Made by a program: the position numbers and the translations under genes
Shown here: positions 8,326 to 17,695 of the stretch, piece after piece
Numbering within the stretch: the stretch's first letter is position 1
Layout of the letters: every line of letters begins with the position of its first letter
Notes under the pieces: generated by a model
Database searches by the model: none
What the model was told of the DNA's origin: nothing
Seen by the model: only the letters and a program-made list of their open reading frames with translations
Assembly: GCF_916618755.1 (NCBI RefSeq)
Contig: NZ_CAKAKB010000002.1
Span: 186,001-250,000, forward strand
Direction: 5' to 3'
DNA: 64,000 bases
From: Actinotalea sp. Marseille-Q4924
Lineage (GTDB): Bacteria > Actinomycetota > Actinomycetes > Actinomycetales > Cellulomonadaceae

Positions 8326-9653
8326 ACGAGGGCGTCACCCCCGGAGCCGGACAGGACGGGCAGCGCGAGCACCCCGCTCGCGGCGGGCGCGAGACGGTCG
8401 GCCAGCGCGCCGTCGTCGGCGCCGCGACCGTCGCGGTCCAGGAGCGTGCCGACCGACGTGCTGACCACCGTCGTCCGGTGGCCCGTCGGCCACAGCCGCG
8501 CCAGCAGCGCCTGGACGTCGGCGGTCTCCGGGGTGCGCCCCAGCAGCACGGTGCGGCCGTTGAGCCGGACCATCGCGCCGGTGGCGCCGTCGACGAGCTC
8601 GAGCAGCAGCCCGTCGCGGGTCAGTGCCGTGAGGGGCTCGCGGTCGTGCGTGCCCACGACGGCAGCCAGGTTGCTCGCGGTGGCGCTGACGCCGAGGGAG
8701 CCGAGGTAGCGACGCCGGTGCTCGTCGCCCTCCAGCAGCACGCTGGCGGTACGTCCCAGGAACTCCGCGGCCCCGCGCTCGGCCTGCGTCGGGTAGTGCG
8801 GGCCGGCGTAGTGGTGGCACGCGATGAGGCCCCACAGCCGCCCGTGGGTGATGAGGGAGATCGACATCGAGGCGGCGACGCCCATGTTCGCCAGGTACTG
8901 CAGGTGCACGGGAGACACGCTGCGCAGCGCCGACGCCGAGAGGTCCAGCGGGGCTCCGGTCACGGGGTGGAACGACGGCACGAGCGGGCTGGGCGTGTAC
9001 GCCGCGTCCGGGATGGACCGCAGCCACTGCGCCGTGTAGAGCTCCCGCGCCTGGGCCGGGATGTCGGAGGCGGGGAACCGCAGGCCGAGGTACGGGTCCA
9101 GGCCGAGGTCGGGGCGGGTCTCCTCCGCGACGACCGTGCCGTTCCACTGCTCGTCGAACCGGTAGACCATGACCCGGTCGAAGCCCGTCAGCTCCCGCAC
9201 CTCGCGCGCGATGATCTGCGTCAGGGCCGGCCCCGTCCCGGCCTCCTGGAGCGCACGCAGCGAGGCGCGGGCCTGGACGGCGACCTCCTCCGGCGCGTCG
9301 GCGGCCGGCTCCAGCTCGACGACGACGAGCCCGTCCCGCTCGTGCCCGAGCGCGTCGAACACCCGGCGCACGCCACCGCCGACGACGTGCAGGCGGCGCG
9401 GCTCGGAGGGGTCGAGGGACCTCAGGCCGTCGCGCGGCCAGCTCTGGCCGAACAGGTCCGGCAGCCGGGTGCCGAGCAGGTCCTCCGGCCGCCGGCCGAG
9501 GTGCTGCTGGACGCTCGCGGACGCGACGACGACGTCGAGCGCGGCGGCGTGCGCCGCGAGCAGGACCCCGTGCGGCTGGATCGAGCCGGGGATGCGGATG
9601 GGCTCGTCGGCGCAGGCGGCGACGAGGGCCTCGAGCTGGTCGGTCCCGGTCAC
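8235..9653 (-). CDS. Bacteriophytochrome photosensory module (PAS-GAF-PHY), frameshifted in the PHY tongue
   Basis: The GTG start at 9653 overlaps the stop of the upstream epimerase gene (GTGA). The N-terminal PAS domain has [16 protein letters not shown]; the Cys at residue 14 is the expected biliverdin attachment site. The GAF domain has [15 protein letters not shown], the signature [15 protein letters not shown], and [10 protein letters not shown] with the chromophore-contacting His. The PHY domain follows and reaches the tongue motif VRWAGDP, after which this frame runs into unrelated Arg-rich residues and stops. The matching PRxSF half of the tongue and a SpoIIE phosphatase lie in the +1 frame (7405-8325). 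A red/far-red-controlled phosphatase of about 760 residues was evidently the ancestral product. Confidence 0.88.
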   Translation of the reverse strand: MTGTDQLEALVAACADEPIRIPGSIQPHGVLLAAHAAALDVVVASASVQQHLGRRPEDLLGTRLPDLFGQSWPRDGLRSLDPSEPRRLHVVGGGVRRVFDALGHERDGLVVVELEPAADAPEEVAVQARASLRALQEAGTGPALTQIIAREVRELTGFDRVMVYRFDEQWNGTVVAEETRPDLGLDPYLGLRFPASDIPAQARELYTAQWLRSIPDAAYTPSPLVPSFHPVTGAPLDLSASALRSVSPVHLQYLANMGVAASMSISLITHGRLWGLIACHHYAGPHYPTQAERGAAEFLGRTASVLLEGDEHRRRYLGSLGVSATASNLAAVVGTHDREPLTALTRDGLLLELVDGATGAMVRLNGRTVLLGRTPETADVQALLARLWPTGHRTTVVSTSVGTLLDRDGRGADDGALADRLAPAASGVLALPVLSGSGGDALVWFQPEVLAEVRWAGDPQEKGWRRRRAGCA

Positions 9654-10639
9654 GCGGACGTCGCCAGCTCCTGGCGGAACCACGCGACGGTCCGGACCAG
9701 GCCCTCACGCCAGTCGACCTCCGGTTCCCAGCCGAGCAGCTGCTGCGCCTTGGTGGTGTCGGGCCGGCGCACCGTCGGGTCGTCGACGGGCCGCTCGATG
9801 AACTCGATGGTCGAGCGCGAGCCGGTCGCAGCGACGACGTCCTGGGCGATCTCCAGCACCGTCCGCTCCGACGGGTTCCCGATGTTCACCGGGCCCGCCT
9901 CGCCGCTGTCCGCCAGGGCGAGGATGCCGCGCACGAGGTCGTCGACGTAGCAGACGGAGCGGGTCTGGCTGCCGTCCCCGGCCACGGTGAGCGCCTCCCC
10001 GGCGAGCGCCTGGCGGATGAAGGTCGGGATGGCGCGCCCGTCGTACGGCCGCATCCGCGGGCCGTAGGTGTTGAAGATGCGCACGATCGCCGTGTCGACG
10101 CCGTGCGTCGTGCGGTACGCCGTCGTCAGCGCCTCGGCGTAGCGCTTCGCCTCGTCGTAGACGCCGCGCGGGCCGATGGGGTTGACGTGGCCCCAGTAGT
10201 CCTCGCGCTGCGGGTGTTCCTGCGGGTCGCCGTAGACCTCCGACGTGGACGCGATGAGGAACCGCGCGCCCTTCTCCATCGCCAGCCCCAGCGCGTGCCC
10301 CGTGCCGATCGACCCCACCTTGAGCGTGTGGATCGGCAGCTGGAGATAGTCGACCGGGGAGGCGGGCGAGGCGAAGTGCAGGACGAGGTCCACGTCGCCG
10401 GGCACGTGGATGAAGTCGGTGACGTCGCAGCGCACGAGCTGGAAGCGCTCGTCGCCGAGAAGGTGCGCGACGTTGGCCGGGGACCCGGTGAGGAAGTTGT
10501 CCAGGCAGACGACCTCCCACCCGCGGGCCAGCAGCTCGGTGCACAGGTGGCTGCCGAGGAACCCGGCGCCGCCGGTCACGACTGCCCGGCCGGTCCGGCC
10601 ACCGTCCGTCCTGCGGCGTGCCTCGTCGATGCTCCTCAT
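9650..10639 (-). CDS. NAD-dependent epimerase/dehydratase, UDP-glucuronate decarboxylase (UXS)-like
   Basis: 329 residues, ATG overlapping the preceding stop (TGATG). It is an extended [16 protein letters not shown] dinucleotide loop, [20 protein letters not shown], and the catalytic set STSEVYGDP plus YDEAKRYAE. The ASPASP and GVYDEAKR motifs and IFNTYGPRM closely match UDP-xylose synthases, which decarboxylate UDP-glucuronate to UDP-xylose. Other UXS-like enzymes make 4-keto or other pentose sugars, so the exact product is unproven. It lies between a GT2 and the phytochrome in one minus-strand operon, so its sugar probably feeds the GT2 or the heptose glycan next door. Confidence 0.88.
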   Translation of the reverse strand: MRSIDEARRRTDGGRTGRAVVTGGAGFLGSHLCTELLARGWEVVCLDNFLTGSPANVAHLLGDERFQLVRCDVTDFIHVPGDVDLVLHFASPASPVDYLQLPIHTLKVGSIGTGHALGLAMEKGARFLIASTSEVYGDPQEHPQREDYWGHVNPIGPRGVYDEAKRYAEALTTAYRTTHGVDTAIVRIFNTYGPRMRPYDGRAIPTFIRQALAGEALTVAGDGSQTRSVCYVDDLVRGILALADSGEAGPVNIGNPSERTVLEIAQDVVAATGSRSTIEFIERPVDDPTVRRPDTTKAQQLLGWEPEVDWREGLVRTVAWFRQELATSA

Positions 10640-11613
10640 CAGTGCCCTCCTCGGCGGTCCTCGGTCAGCTCGTCCTCGCGGGCCAGCAGGTCCAGGTCGG
10701 CCAGCACCTGCGGCGGCAGCACGCGACGGTGGCGCAGCGCCCGCGGCAGGTCCCGCAGGGCGTCGCGGGCGCCGAGGCGCAGGGCCTCGTCCCCGCCGAC
10801 GACGGCGCCGCGCCAGCGGGCGGCGACGTCCGGCCAGGGCAGGCGCAGGACGGCGCTCAGCAGCGCGGACCGCGTGATGGCGCGGACACGGGCGTCGGGG
10901 GAGTGCCGCCGCGGCGAGGGGTGGTGGTGCACGACCGCGTCGGGCAGGTAGGCGAGGTCCCAGCCGGCCGCGGTGAGGTCCCACGCGACCCGCTCCTCCT
11001 CGCCGGGGAACCGCACGACGTCGTCGAACCCGCCCACCGCGAGGAAGGCGTCCCGCCGCACCATCGCCGCGCAGGCGATGAACCCGAGCACGCGGCGTCC
11101 GGGCAGCCGGTCGGTGCCGTGCAGCGGTGACCCGGCCAGCACGTCGCAGAACGGGTCGCGGCGCTCACCGGTCCCGACGAGCACGCTCGCGTTGACCAGG
11201 GCAGCCGTCGGGTGGGTCGCCAGGGCGTCCGCGGCGGTGCGCAGCGAGCCCTCGCCCCACCACGAGTCGTCGTCGGCGAACGCCACGTAGGGCGTCGCGG
11301 CCCGGCGGACCCCGATCGTGCGGGCCGCGGCACCGACGTTGCGCGGCAGCTCGACGACCTCGACGTGGGGGTGGGCGGACCGGACGGCGGCGGCGGTGCC
11401 GTCGGTCGAGCCGTTGTCGACGAGGACCACGGGAGCGCGGTGCCGACCGAGGCTCTCGAGCAGCTCGTCGCGGCGGTTCATGCTCGCGACGACGACGGTG
11501 ACGCGCGGGTCCTCGGGGGCCGAGCCGGCGGCCGCGGGGTCACGCGGCGCGCGGTCACCGCCCGCGGCAGGGTCGCCGGGTGCGGGCGCGTCGGGGTCAG
11601 GGGTGTACGGCAC
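10639..11613 (-). CDS. Glycosyltransferase family 2
   Basis: 324 residues. After a ~38-residue Ala/Pro-rich N-terminus it shows the GT-A fold: [33 protein letters not shown], and the metal-binding FADDDSWW (DxD motif). Then come [21 protein letters not shown] and the acidic [12 protein letters not shown], placing the catalytic base region. It has no membrane segment, so it is cytoplasmic or peripheral. It is the first gene of a coupled operon with the UXS-like enzyme and the phytochrome; the donor is plausibly the UXS product (inference). Confidence 0.87.
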   Translation of the reverse strand: MPYTPDPDAPAPGDPAAGGDRAPRDPAAAGSAPEDPRVTVVVASMNRRDELLESLGRHRAPVVLVDNGSTDGTAAAVRSAHPHVEVVELPRNVGAAARTIGVRRAATPYVAFADDDSWWGEGSLRTAADALATHPTAALVNASVLVGTGERRDPFCDVLAGSPLHGTDRLPGRRVLGFIACAAMVRRDAFLAVGGFDDVVRFPGEEERVAWDLTAAGWDLAYLPDAVVHHHPSPRRHSPDARVRAITRSALLSAVLRLPWPDVAARWRGAVVGGDEALRLGARDALRDLPRALRHRRVLPPQVLADLDLLAREDELTEDRRGGH

Positions 11614-11704
11614 CCCCCAGTCCTACCCGGGGTCGTCCCGCTCGGCGCGTCGATCAAGGTGGCGCCCCGGAATGCGGGTCGGCGGCGTCGTGTTCTCACC
11701 TGGC

Positions 11705-12787
11705 GTGAGCAGCGACGACACGCACCCCACCCCGGCCCCCGCCGCCACGGCGCCGGACGCCCCCGCCCTCCAGCTCGGCCTCAACACGTTCGGCGACGTG
11801 ACGCTCGGCGCCGACGGCGCGCTCCAGCACCCCGCCGTGACCCTGCGGGAGGTCCTCGAGCAGGGTGTCGTCGCGGACCAGGCCGGCGTGGACGTCCTCG
11901 GCATCGGCGAGCACCACCGCCCCGACTTCGCGGTGACGGCGCCGGACGTCGTGCTCGCGGCGATCGCCGGGCGCACCTCGCGGCTGCGGCTCTCGTCGGC
12001 AGTCACGGTGCTGTCGAGCGACGACCCCGTGCGGGTGTACCAGCGGTTCGCGACGCTCGACGGGCTCTCGGGCGGCCGCGCCGAGGTCATCCTCGGCCGC
12101 GGGTCCTTCGTCGAGTCCTTCCCCCTCTTCGGCTACGACCTGTCCGACTACGAGGTGCTGTTCACCGAGAAGCTCGACCTCTTCAGCCACCTGCTCCGCG
12201 AGGAGCCGGTGACGTGGGCCGGCCGCACCCGGGCCGCCGTCGAGGGCATCGAGGTGCACCCGCGCACCGCGTCCGGGCACCTGACGACGTGGATCGGCGT
12301 CGGCGGGAACCCCGAGTCGGTCGTCCGGGCCGCCCGCTACGGGATGCCGCTCATGATGGCGATCATCGGCGGGCCGGCCGAGCGCTTCGTCCCGCTGGCG
12401 GACCTCTACCGCCGGGCGCTCACGGAGCTGGGCGTCGGGGACCTGCCGATGGGCGTCCACTCGCCGGGCCACGTCGCCGACTCCGACGAGCGGGCCCGCG
12501 AGGAGCTGTGGCCGCACTACGAGGCCATGTACTCCCGGATCGGCCGGGAGCGCGGCTGGGGTCCGACGACACGAGCGCAGTTCGACGCCGAGGCGGACGA
12601 CGGCGCCCTGTACGTCGGCTCCCCGGAGACCGTCGCGCGGAAGATCGCCGAGACCGTCCGGGCGCTGGGGATCCGCCGGTTCGACCTCAAGTACGCGACC
12701 GGCCCGATGCCCCACGGGCAGCTGGTCCGCAGCATCGAGCTGTACGGGACCCGGGTCGGACCGATGGTCCGGGACCTGCTCGCCTGA
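11705..12787 (+). CDS. LLM class (luciferase-like) flavin-dependent oxidoreductase
   Basis: About 360 residues from the GTG at 11705; an ATG at 11672 in frame would add 11 residues and is an equally possible start. The protein is a TIM-barrel flavin monooxygenase of the bacterial luciferase superfamily, which uses reduced FMN or F420. Motifs include LGIGEHHRPDFAVTAPDVVLAAIAGRTSRLRLSSAVTVL, DGLSGGRAEVILGRGSF, and the C-terminal LYVGSPETVARKIAETVRALGIRRFDLKY. It is transcribed divergently from the GT2 gene. The substrate cannot be inferred. Confidence 0.87.
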   Translation: MSSDDTHPTPAPAATAPDAPALQLGLNTFGDVTLGADGALQHPAVTLREVLEQGVVADQAGVDVLGIGEHHRPDFAVTAPDVVLAAIAGRTSRLRLSSAVTVLSSDDPVRVYQRFATLDGLSGGRAEVILGRGSFVESFPLFGYDLSDYEVLFTEKLDLFSHLLREEPVTWAGRTRAAVEGIEVHPRTASGHLTTWIGVGGNPESVVRAARYGMPLMMAIIGGPAERFVPLADLYRRALTELGVGDLPMGVHSPGHVADSDERAREELWPHYEAMYSRIGRERGWGPTTRAQFDAEADDGALYVGSPETVARKIAETVRALGIRRFDLKYATGPMPHGQLVRSIELYGTRVGPMVRDLLA

Positions 12788-12839
12788 CCCGAGGCGTCGT
12801 CGGCGCGCGCCCGGGCGAGGCGCGACCTACCGTCGGGAC

Positions 12840-13082
12840 ATGACGCACTCACCGAACCCGGCCGACCCCGACCCGGCCCAGACCGCGGGCCTGGAGCCCG
12901 GCGGCGGTGTGGCTCCGGGGGACACCCCGCCCGGTGAGGCGAGCACGACGCCGGGCGTGACCCAGCACCAGCCGGACCTGCCGAGCGAGCGGACGAACAA
13001 GATCATCTATGGCGTGATCATCGCGTTCACGGTGCTCGGAGCGCTGTACTTCCTCGGCTACGCCGTGGGCCTCTTCGGCTGA
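12840..13082 (+). CDS. DUF6480-like small membrane protein
   Basis: 80 residues: a Pro/Gly-rich N-terminal half with GLEPGGGVAPGDTPPGEAST, which I recognise as the hallmark of the actinobacterial DUF6480 family, and one C-terminal transmembrane helix (residues ~56-77, IIYGVIIAFTVLGALYFLGYAV). The function is unknown. Its 3' end overlaps the convergent flavoprotein gene by 25 bases, so the two mRNAs are antisense at their ends. Confidence 0.82.
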   Translation: MTHSPNPADPDPAQTAGLEPGGGVAPGDTPPGEASTTPGVTQHQPDLPSERTNKIIYGVIIAFTVLGALYFLGYAVGLFG

Positions 13083-14188
13083 GGCGGGACGCCGACCAGC
13101 GCCACGGGCGCGGGCAGGTCGGTGCGGGTGAGGTCGTCCTCCTTGAGGCGCACGGTGTCGCGTGCGCCCAGGACGACGACGGAGCCGTCCGCCTGCTCGA
13201 CCTGTGCCGCTCCGGCGTCGGGGCCGAGCGCCAGCACCAGGCGCCGGCGCGCCGGACGGTGCGCCGCCGACGGGGGGTGCCCCGCCATGAGGTCGCGGAT
13301 GTTCTGCACGACCACCCCGGCGTGCTCGTGCGCCACGGTCGCGCGCTTGTCCTCGGGCATGTCGGTGATGTCCCCGACGGCGAAGAGCCGGTCCTCGCCG
13401 ACGAGGGAGAGGTGCCGCGTCACGCGCACCGTGCGGTCCCGCCGGCGGAGCGCGACGAGGTCGTCGTCGAGGTAGTCCGTCAGGGGGCGGGCACCGTGGC
13501 AGCGGAACCACATCTGCGCACCGATGCTCACGCCCGCGGCGGTCTCGGCCACGAACGGGCCGTACCGGCCGACCTCGTACGGCGGGGGTGCGACCAGCGC
13601 GGCGCCCGTGACCAGCTCGACGCCCCGGTCGGTGAGCTGCCGGACGACCGACTCGCGCAGCTCCGGCTCGACGTCCTCCCCGGGGAGGACCCGGTCCTCC
13701 CGCTCGACGACGACGACGTGCAGGTCCTCGAACGCGTGCGTCAGCTCCCCGGCGAGCTCGAGCCCCACCGGCCCGCCGCCCTCGACGAGCACGGCGTCGC
13801 AGCGGCTGAGGTCGTCCCGCATCCGGGCGAGCGCGGCCACGGCGCCGTCGCGCGTCAGGTCGCCCGTCTTCGCGGGGAACGCGTAGCTCGTCCCCGTGGC
13901 GAGCACCACGAAGTCCGCCTCGAGGCGCTGCGTCGTCGACAGCAGCACGACGCCCGGCGAGACGCTGCGCACCCAGTCCTGCAGCACGCGGCCGCGCTTG
14001 AGGAGGCCGTCGTACGGCCGGAACACCCGGTCCTCCCACGCCGCGTCGGCGGCCGCGCGCAAGGCCCCGACCGTGTGGACGAAGCCGTCCCGGGGCTCGA
14101 CGAGGACCACGTCCGCCACGTCGTCGAGCTGTCGTGCCACGGCAGAGCCCCCGTACCCACCGCCGACGACGACCACGCGCGCTGCCAC
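13058..14188 (-). CDS. NAD(P)/FAD-dependent oxidoreductase (NDH-2 / AIF-like)
   Basis: 376 residues from a GTG with a strong GGGGAGGT four bases upstream. There are two Rossmann folds: FAD-binding ARVVVVGGGYGGSAVARQL at the N-terminus and NAD-binding AVLVEGGGPVGLELAGEL at about residue 145. The FAD-ribityl motif LFAVGDITDMPE lies near residue 285. Overall length and layout match type-II NADH dehydrogenases and ferroptosis-suppressor/AIF-like proteins that pass electrons to quinones. No membrane anchor is evident. Electron acceptor unknown. Confidence 0.85.
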   Translation of the reverse strand: MAARVVVVGGGYGGSAVARQLDDVADVVLVEPRDGFVHTVGALRAAADAAWEDRVFRPYDGLLKRGRVLQDWVRSVSPGVVLLSTTQRLEADFVVLATGTSYAFPAKTGDLTRDGAVAALARMRDDLSRCDAVLVEGGGPVGLELAGELTHAFEDLHVVVVEREDRVLPGEDVEPELRESVVRQLTDRGVELVTGAALVAPPPYEVGRYGPFVAETAAGVSIGAQMWFRCHGARPLTDYLDDDLVALRRRDRTVRVTRHLSLVGEDRLFAVGDITDMPEDKRATVAHEHAGVVVQNIRDLMAGHPPSAAHRPARRRLVLALGPDAGAAQVEQADGSVVVLGARDTVRLKEDDLTRTDLPAPVALVGVPPQPKRPTA

Positions 14189-14360
14189 GGCACCTCCCCA
14201 CCGCTCCGCCCGGTCGCCGTCGACCGGGGCGGTCCCTCTGCCCGTCCATCGTCCGGCGCCGCCGCCGGTCGCGGCGGGGACGTACGGCCCGGGTGGGGCT
14301 GACGCGGGGCTCCGAACGGCCGGCGGGCACGCCGCCCCGAGCGCCCCCAGCGGGCCGCCC

Positions 14361-15428
14361 TCAGCCTGCGTCGTGCCCTTCCACGGCGCGCTCCTCCCGC
14401 TCCGCGCCGACCGCGGGCAGGAGGTCCCCGGGGAGCTGCTCGGTCGGGACGACGACGACGTCCTGCACCTTCCAGTCCAGCGCGCAGACCGCCTCGCGCG
14501 CCTCCCGCAGCTGCGCGAGCTCCGGTGGGATGCCCGCGATCGGGACGACGAAGGACTCGACGTGGAACACGTGGCCCTCGTCGCGGACCCGCGAGCGGGC
14601 CTGCTCCACCCAGGGCAGCTCCCGCAGGCGGGCGTCGATGCGACCCACGAGCGGGTGGACCTGCGTCCCGTCCACCGTGCTCGCCCGGGCATCCATGAGG
14701 GCGGTGACCGCGGTGCGCACGTTGGTGACGCCGTCGCGCAGGATGCTCGCGGAGATGAACAGGGCGGCGGCGGCGTCCGCCCACCACAGGCCCACGCCGA
14801 CGCCGAGGATGCCGACGATGCCCCCGGCGGCCGTCATCCAGTCCGCCTTGTTCATGTCCGCGTCGGCGTGGAGCACCCGGTCGTGCAGCTGCTCGGCGAG
14901 GGGCATCTTCGCCCGTCCGAGCAGGACCGGGGGGACGAGCGTGTACGCCAGGGCACCGATCATGAGCCAGCCCGACCACACCTGCTGGCCGGCGACCTCC
15001 ATGAGCCCGATGGGCGGGTGCTCCTGCTTGAGCAGGCCGGACCCGCTGTCCCAGACGAGGAACGTGCCCATGATGACCAGCGACGTGCCCGCCACGAGGT
15101 GACCGACCCCGACCGACCGGTGGTGGCCGTAGGGGTGCTGCGGGGACGGCGGCTTGCGCGTCAGGTGCAGCGCCACCAGGAACGCGAACGGCGGGATGAA
15201 CGACAGCATGTCCTCCGCCCACGCGGCCTTCATGGCCTGGGAGCTCCCCATGACGAGGTAGAGCAGCACCACGGCAGTGACGAGGAAGCCGATCGTCAGC
15301 CACGCGAGACGTACGGCCCGGCGCAGGGCGCGCTCCTGCTCCTCCGGCAGCTCGGTGTGGCCGAACCGCGCGCGGTCGCGGTGGTCGTCGGGGGTCGCGG
15401 GGGAGCGGCCGGCCGGTGCGGCGGTCAT
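14361..15428 (-). CDS. Cation diffusion facilitator (CDF) family metal transporter
   Basis: 355 residues with several transmembrane helices (for example LTIGFLVTAVVLLYLVMGSS, ALYTLV region, GIVGILGVGVGLWWADAAAALF). The second metal site of CDF proteins appears as HADADMNKADW, and a cytoplasmic C-terminal domain of ~90 residues follows (ARLRELPWVEQARSRVRDEGHVFHVESFVVP). CDF proteins export Zn2+, Co2+, Fe2+ or Mn2+ using the proton gradient. The start ATG overlaps the stop of a small solute-binding-like lipoprotein gene, an unusual partner for a CDF protein. Confidence 0.88.
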   Translation of the reverse strand: MTAAPAGRSPATPDDHRDRARFGHTELPEEQERALRRAVRLAWLTIGFLVTAVVLLYLVMGSSQAMKAAWAEDMLSFIPPFAFLVALHLTRKPPSPQHPYGHHRSVGVGHLVAGTSLVIMGTFLVWDSGSGLLKQEHPPIGLMEVAGQQVWSGWLMIGALAYTLVPPVLLGRAKMPLAEQLHDRVLHADADMNKADWMTAAGGIVGILGVGVGLWWADAAAALFISASILRDGVTNVRTAVTALMDARASTVDGTQVHPLVGRIDARLRELPWVEQARSRVRDEGHVFHVESFVVPIAGIPPELAQLREAREAVCALDWKVQDVVVVPTEQLPGDLLPAVGAEREERAVEGHDAG

Positions 15429-15952
15429 CCGCCGACCTCCTGCTCGAGCAGGTACCGCTCCAGGGCCACGAGGAACGCGTTCTCGCCCATCGGCGTGAGC
15501 ATGACGTGCAGCTCCTCCTCGCCCGTCTCGCCCGGCACGCTCGCGTACGGACGCGTCGTGGCGGCGTGCGAGCTCCACGGTGTGCGCGCGGTGAACCCCC
15601 CGACGACGACGTCCAGCTTGCCCGCCTCCAGGTCGCCGACGAGCTGCTCCTCCGTGCCGGCCGCCCACACCACCTCGGCGTCCACGGTCCGTGCGAAGCC
15701 GGTCACCAGGTCGACCTCGACCCCCGTCGGCTCGAGGGGGTCCGCCTCGGCGCCCTGGGGGAGCTCGGCCCAGGGCGGGTGCGGTGAGACGCCGACGCGC
15801 AGGAAGCCGCCCTCGACGCGGCTCAACGTGCCCTGGGGGTCGGCGGGGAAGTGGTCCGGGACCAGCGCGCAGCCGGCGAGTGCGGCCGCCAGCGTCCCGG
15901 CTGTGACGAGCGGCCCCAGCCGTCGCCCGGTGCCGGTACGGACGGTGCTCAT
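15425..15952 (-). CDS. Short solute-binding-like lipoprotein (one SBP family 3 lobe)
   Basis: 175 residues with a lipoprotein signal peptide ending in the lipobox LAGC. The mature part starts like a family-3 amino-acid-binding protein (GGFLRVGVSPHPPWAEL, PTGVEVDLVTGFA, LVGDLEAGKLDVVVGGFTARTPW, RPYASVPG). It then jumps directly to the family's extreme C-terminus (MGENAFLVALERYLLE). The ~100-residue second lobe is missing although the frame is intact, so it is a compact one-lobe form rather than a frameshift product. It is coupled to the CDF transporter, so it may present or sense a metal at the outer face (inference). Confidence 0.8.
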   Translation of the reverse strand: MSTVRTGTGRRLGPLVTAGTLAAALAGCALVPDHFPADPQGTLSRVEGGFLRVGVSPHPPWAELPQGAEADPLEPTGVEVDLVTGFARTVDAEVVWAAGTEEQLVGDLEAGKLDVVVGGFTARTPWSSHAATTRPYASVPGETGEEELHVMLTPMGENAFLVALERYLLEQEVGG

Positions 15953-16033
15953 GGCGCACAGTGAACTCCGTTCGCGCAGGTCCGCACGTCGAACGGGCCC
16001 TCCGCCCGGGTCGCGGCGTGACGACCGCGGCCG

Positions 16034-17695
16034 TCACGCTCCCGGCGGCGGACCCGCGGCGAGTACAGGGACAGCGCTCCGGACCTCGGCGCGCCGCGCA
16101 CCGACGGCCGCCGGCTCGTCCCCGGCCGTGCCGGGTTCGCTGCGTGCGAGCCAGTCGACGATCCCGCAGACCGCGTCGGTGCAGCCGCCGCAGCCGGTCG
16201 TCGCACGGGTGCGCCGGGCCACCTCGGGGACGTCGCGGGCACCGTCGTGCCAGCACGTGACGATCTCGCCCTTCGTCACGCCGTTGCACCGGCACACCGT
16301 GGCGCGGTCGGGCATGAGCGTGGGCGACGGCTCGGCCGCCGGCACCGCCGCCCCGCGCACGGCGGGCAGGAGCAGGTGCGCGGGGTCGGCGGGAACGGGG
16401 GTGCGGCGCGTGTAGGCGGTCGTCAGGTCGGCGGCGGCGCGCGGGTCACCCACGCACGTGGCCCCGACGACGACGCCGCCCGCGACGACCACCTCGACGT
16501 GCCGCCCGGTGCGCGGATCGCTCAGGGCGAGGCTGCGGCGCCCGACGACGTCGCGGTCGGCCGGGCCGTCGTCGGGGCCGCACACCCCCATCGCGACGAC
16601 GTCCAGCCCGTGCGCCTTGACCCGCACGAGGTCGGTCCCGGGGGCACCGTCGGCCGGTGCGGCCGCGGGACGGTCCGCGCCGTCGCGACCCGACGCCGCC
16701 AGACCGTCGGCGAGCGCGGCGGCCAGGCGCCGCGCCTGGTCCCACCCCTGTGCGACGAGCCCGCTGCCGCCCTCGGGCGGCTCGGCGCAGTCCCCGATCG
16801 CGAGGACGGCCGGATCGGCGGTCGCCAGGTCCGGTCCGACGACGACACCGCGGCGGACCGCCAGCCCCGCGTCGGCGGCGAGGGACGTCTCGGCCAGCGT
16901 GCCCGCGGTCATGACGAGGAGGTCGGCCGGTACGACGGCCGTCCGCGCGTCCGGGGCCGTGCCGTCCGCGGGACGGACCCGCAGCCCGGTGAGCCGGCCG
17001 TCGTCGTCGAGGACGACGTCGTCGGCGAACGTCGCGACCCGGTGGGCGATGCCGAGGCGGTCCAGTCCGCGCCCGACGGCGGCCGCCGCGGCGTCGTCGA
17101 GCTGGCGCTCCATGAGGTGCGGGCCGCCGTGGACGACGGTCACGGCCACCCCGCGGCGGGCGAGGCCGCATGCCGCCTCGAGCCCGAGGACGCCCCCGCC
17201 CAGCACGACGGCGCGGCGTGCGTTGAGCGTGGCGGCGACGATCTCGCGGGCGTCGTCGAGGGTGCGCAGGGCGTGGACGCCGGCGGGGAGGGCGTCGTCG
17301 TCGGACCCGGTGCGCGTCCGCCACGCCTCGAGGCCCGGCAGTGCGGGGACGCGGGCACGCGCTCCGGTCGCGAGGACGAGCACGTCGTAGGGGTGCGTGC
17401 CGCCGTCCGAGGCGTGCACGACGCGGGCGGCCCGGTCCAGGCGGACCGCGGCGACGCCCCGCAGCACGGTCGGTCGCGGCTCGGCCGGCGACGGGAGGGT
17501 GATCGACGCGACGTCGACCTTGCCGGCGACGACCTCGCTGAGGAGCACCCGGTTGTAGGGCTCGTGCTCCTCCGCACCCAGGACGGTGACGCTGAGCGAC
17601 TCCCGCGCGTCGCCCGCGACCCGTCCGAGCAGCTCCTCCACGAAGCGGGACCCCACCATGCCGTTCCCGACGACGACGACCCTCGTGACGCTCAT
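16034..17695 (-). CDS. NirB-like FAD/NAD oxidoreductase with BFD-like [2Fe-2S] domain (nitrate reductase electron transfer)
   Basis: 553 residues. N-terminal FAD fold (TRVVVVGNGMVGSRFVEELL, PYNRVLLSEVVAGK), NAD fold (AVVLGGGVLGLEAACGLARRGV) and the FAD motif VLAIGDCAEPP. A C-terminal BFD-like domain has CRCNGVTKGEIV and TGCGGCTDAVCGI, the Cys set for a [2Fe-2S] cluster. It resembles the first half of assimilatory nitrite reductase NirB but lacks the sulfite/nitrite-reductase siroheme domains, so it is best seen as the NAD(P)H-electron donor (NasB/NasC type) for the adjacent nitrate reductase. Its start overlaps the nitrate reductase stop. Confidence 0.87.
   Translation of the reverse strand: MSVTRVVVVGNGMVGSRFVEELLGRVAGDARESLSVTVLGAEEHEPYNRVLLSEVVAGKVDVASITLPSPAEPRPTVLRGVAAVRLDRAARVVHASDGGTHPYDVLVLATGARARVPALPGLEAWRTRTGSDDDALPAGVHALRTLDDAREIVAATLNARRAVVLGGGVLGLEAACGLARRGVAVTVVHGGPHLMERQLDDAAAAAVGRGLDRLGIAHRVATFADDVVLDDDGRLTGLRVRPADGTAPDARTAVVPADLLVMTAGTLAETSLAADAGLAVRRGVVVGPDLATADPAVLAIGDCAEPPEGGSGLVAQGWDQARRLAAALADGLAASGRDGADRPAAAPADGAPGTDLVRVKAHGLDVVAMGVCGPDDGPADRDVVGRRSLALSDPRTGRHVEVVVAGGVVVGATCVGDPRAAADLTTAYTRRTPVPADPAHLLLPAVRGAAVPAAEPSPTLMPDRATVCRCNGVTKGEIVTCWHDGARDVPEVARRTRATTGCGGCTDAVCGIVDWLARSEPGTAGDEPAAVGARRAEVRSAVPVLAAGPPPGA

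Noticed and set aside
16034-17695. Full assimilatory nitrite reductase NirB
   Set aside because: The siroheme and 4Fe-4S nitrite/sulfite reductase domains are missing; only the flavin and BFD-like parts are present.
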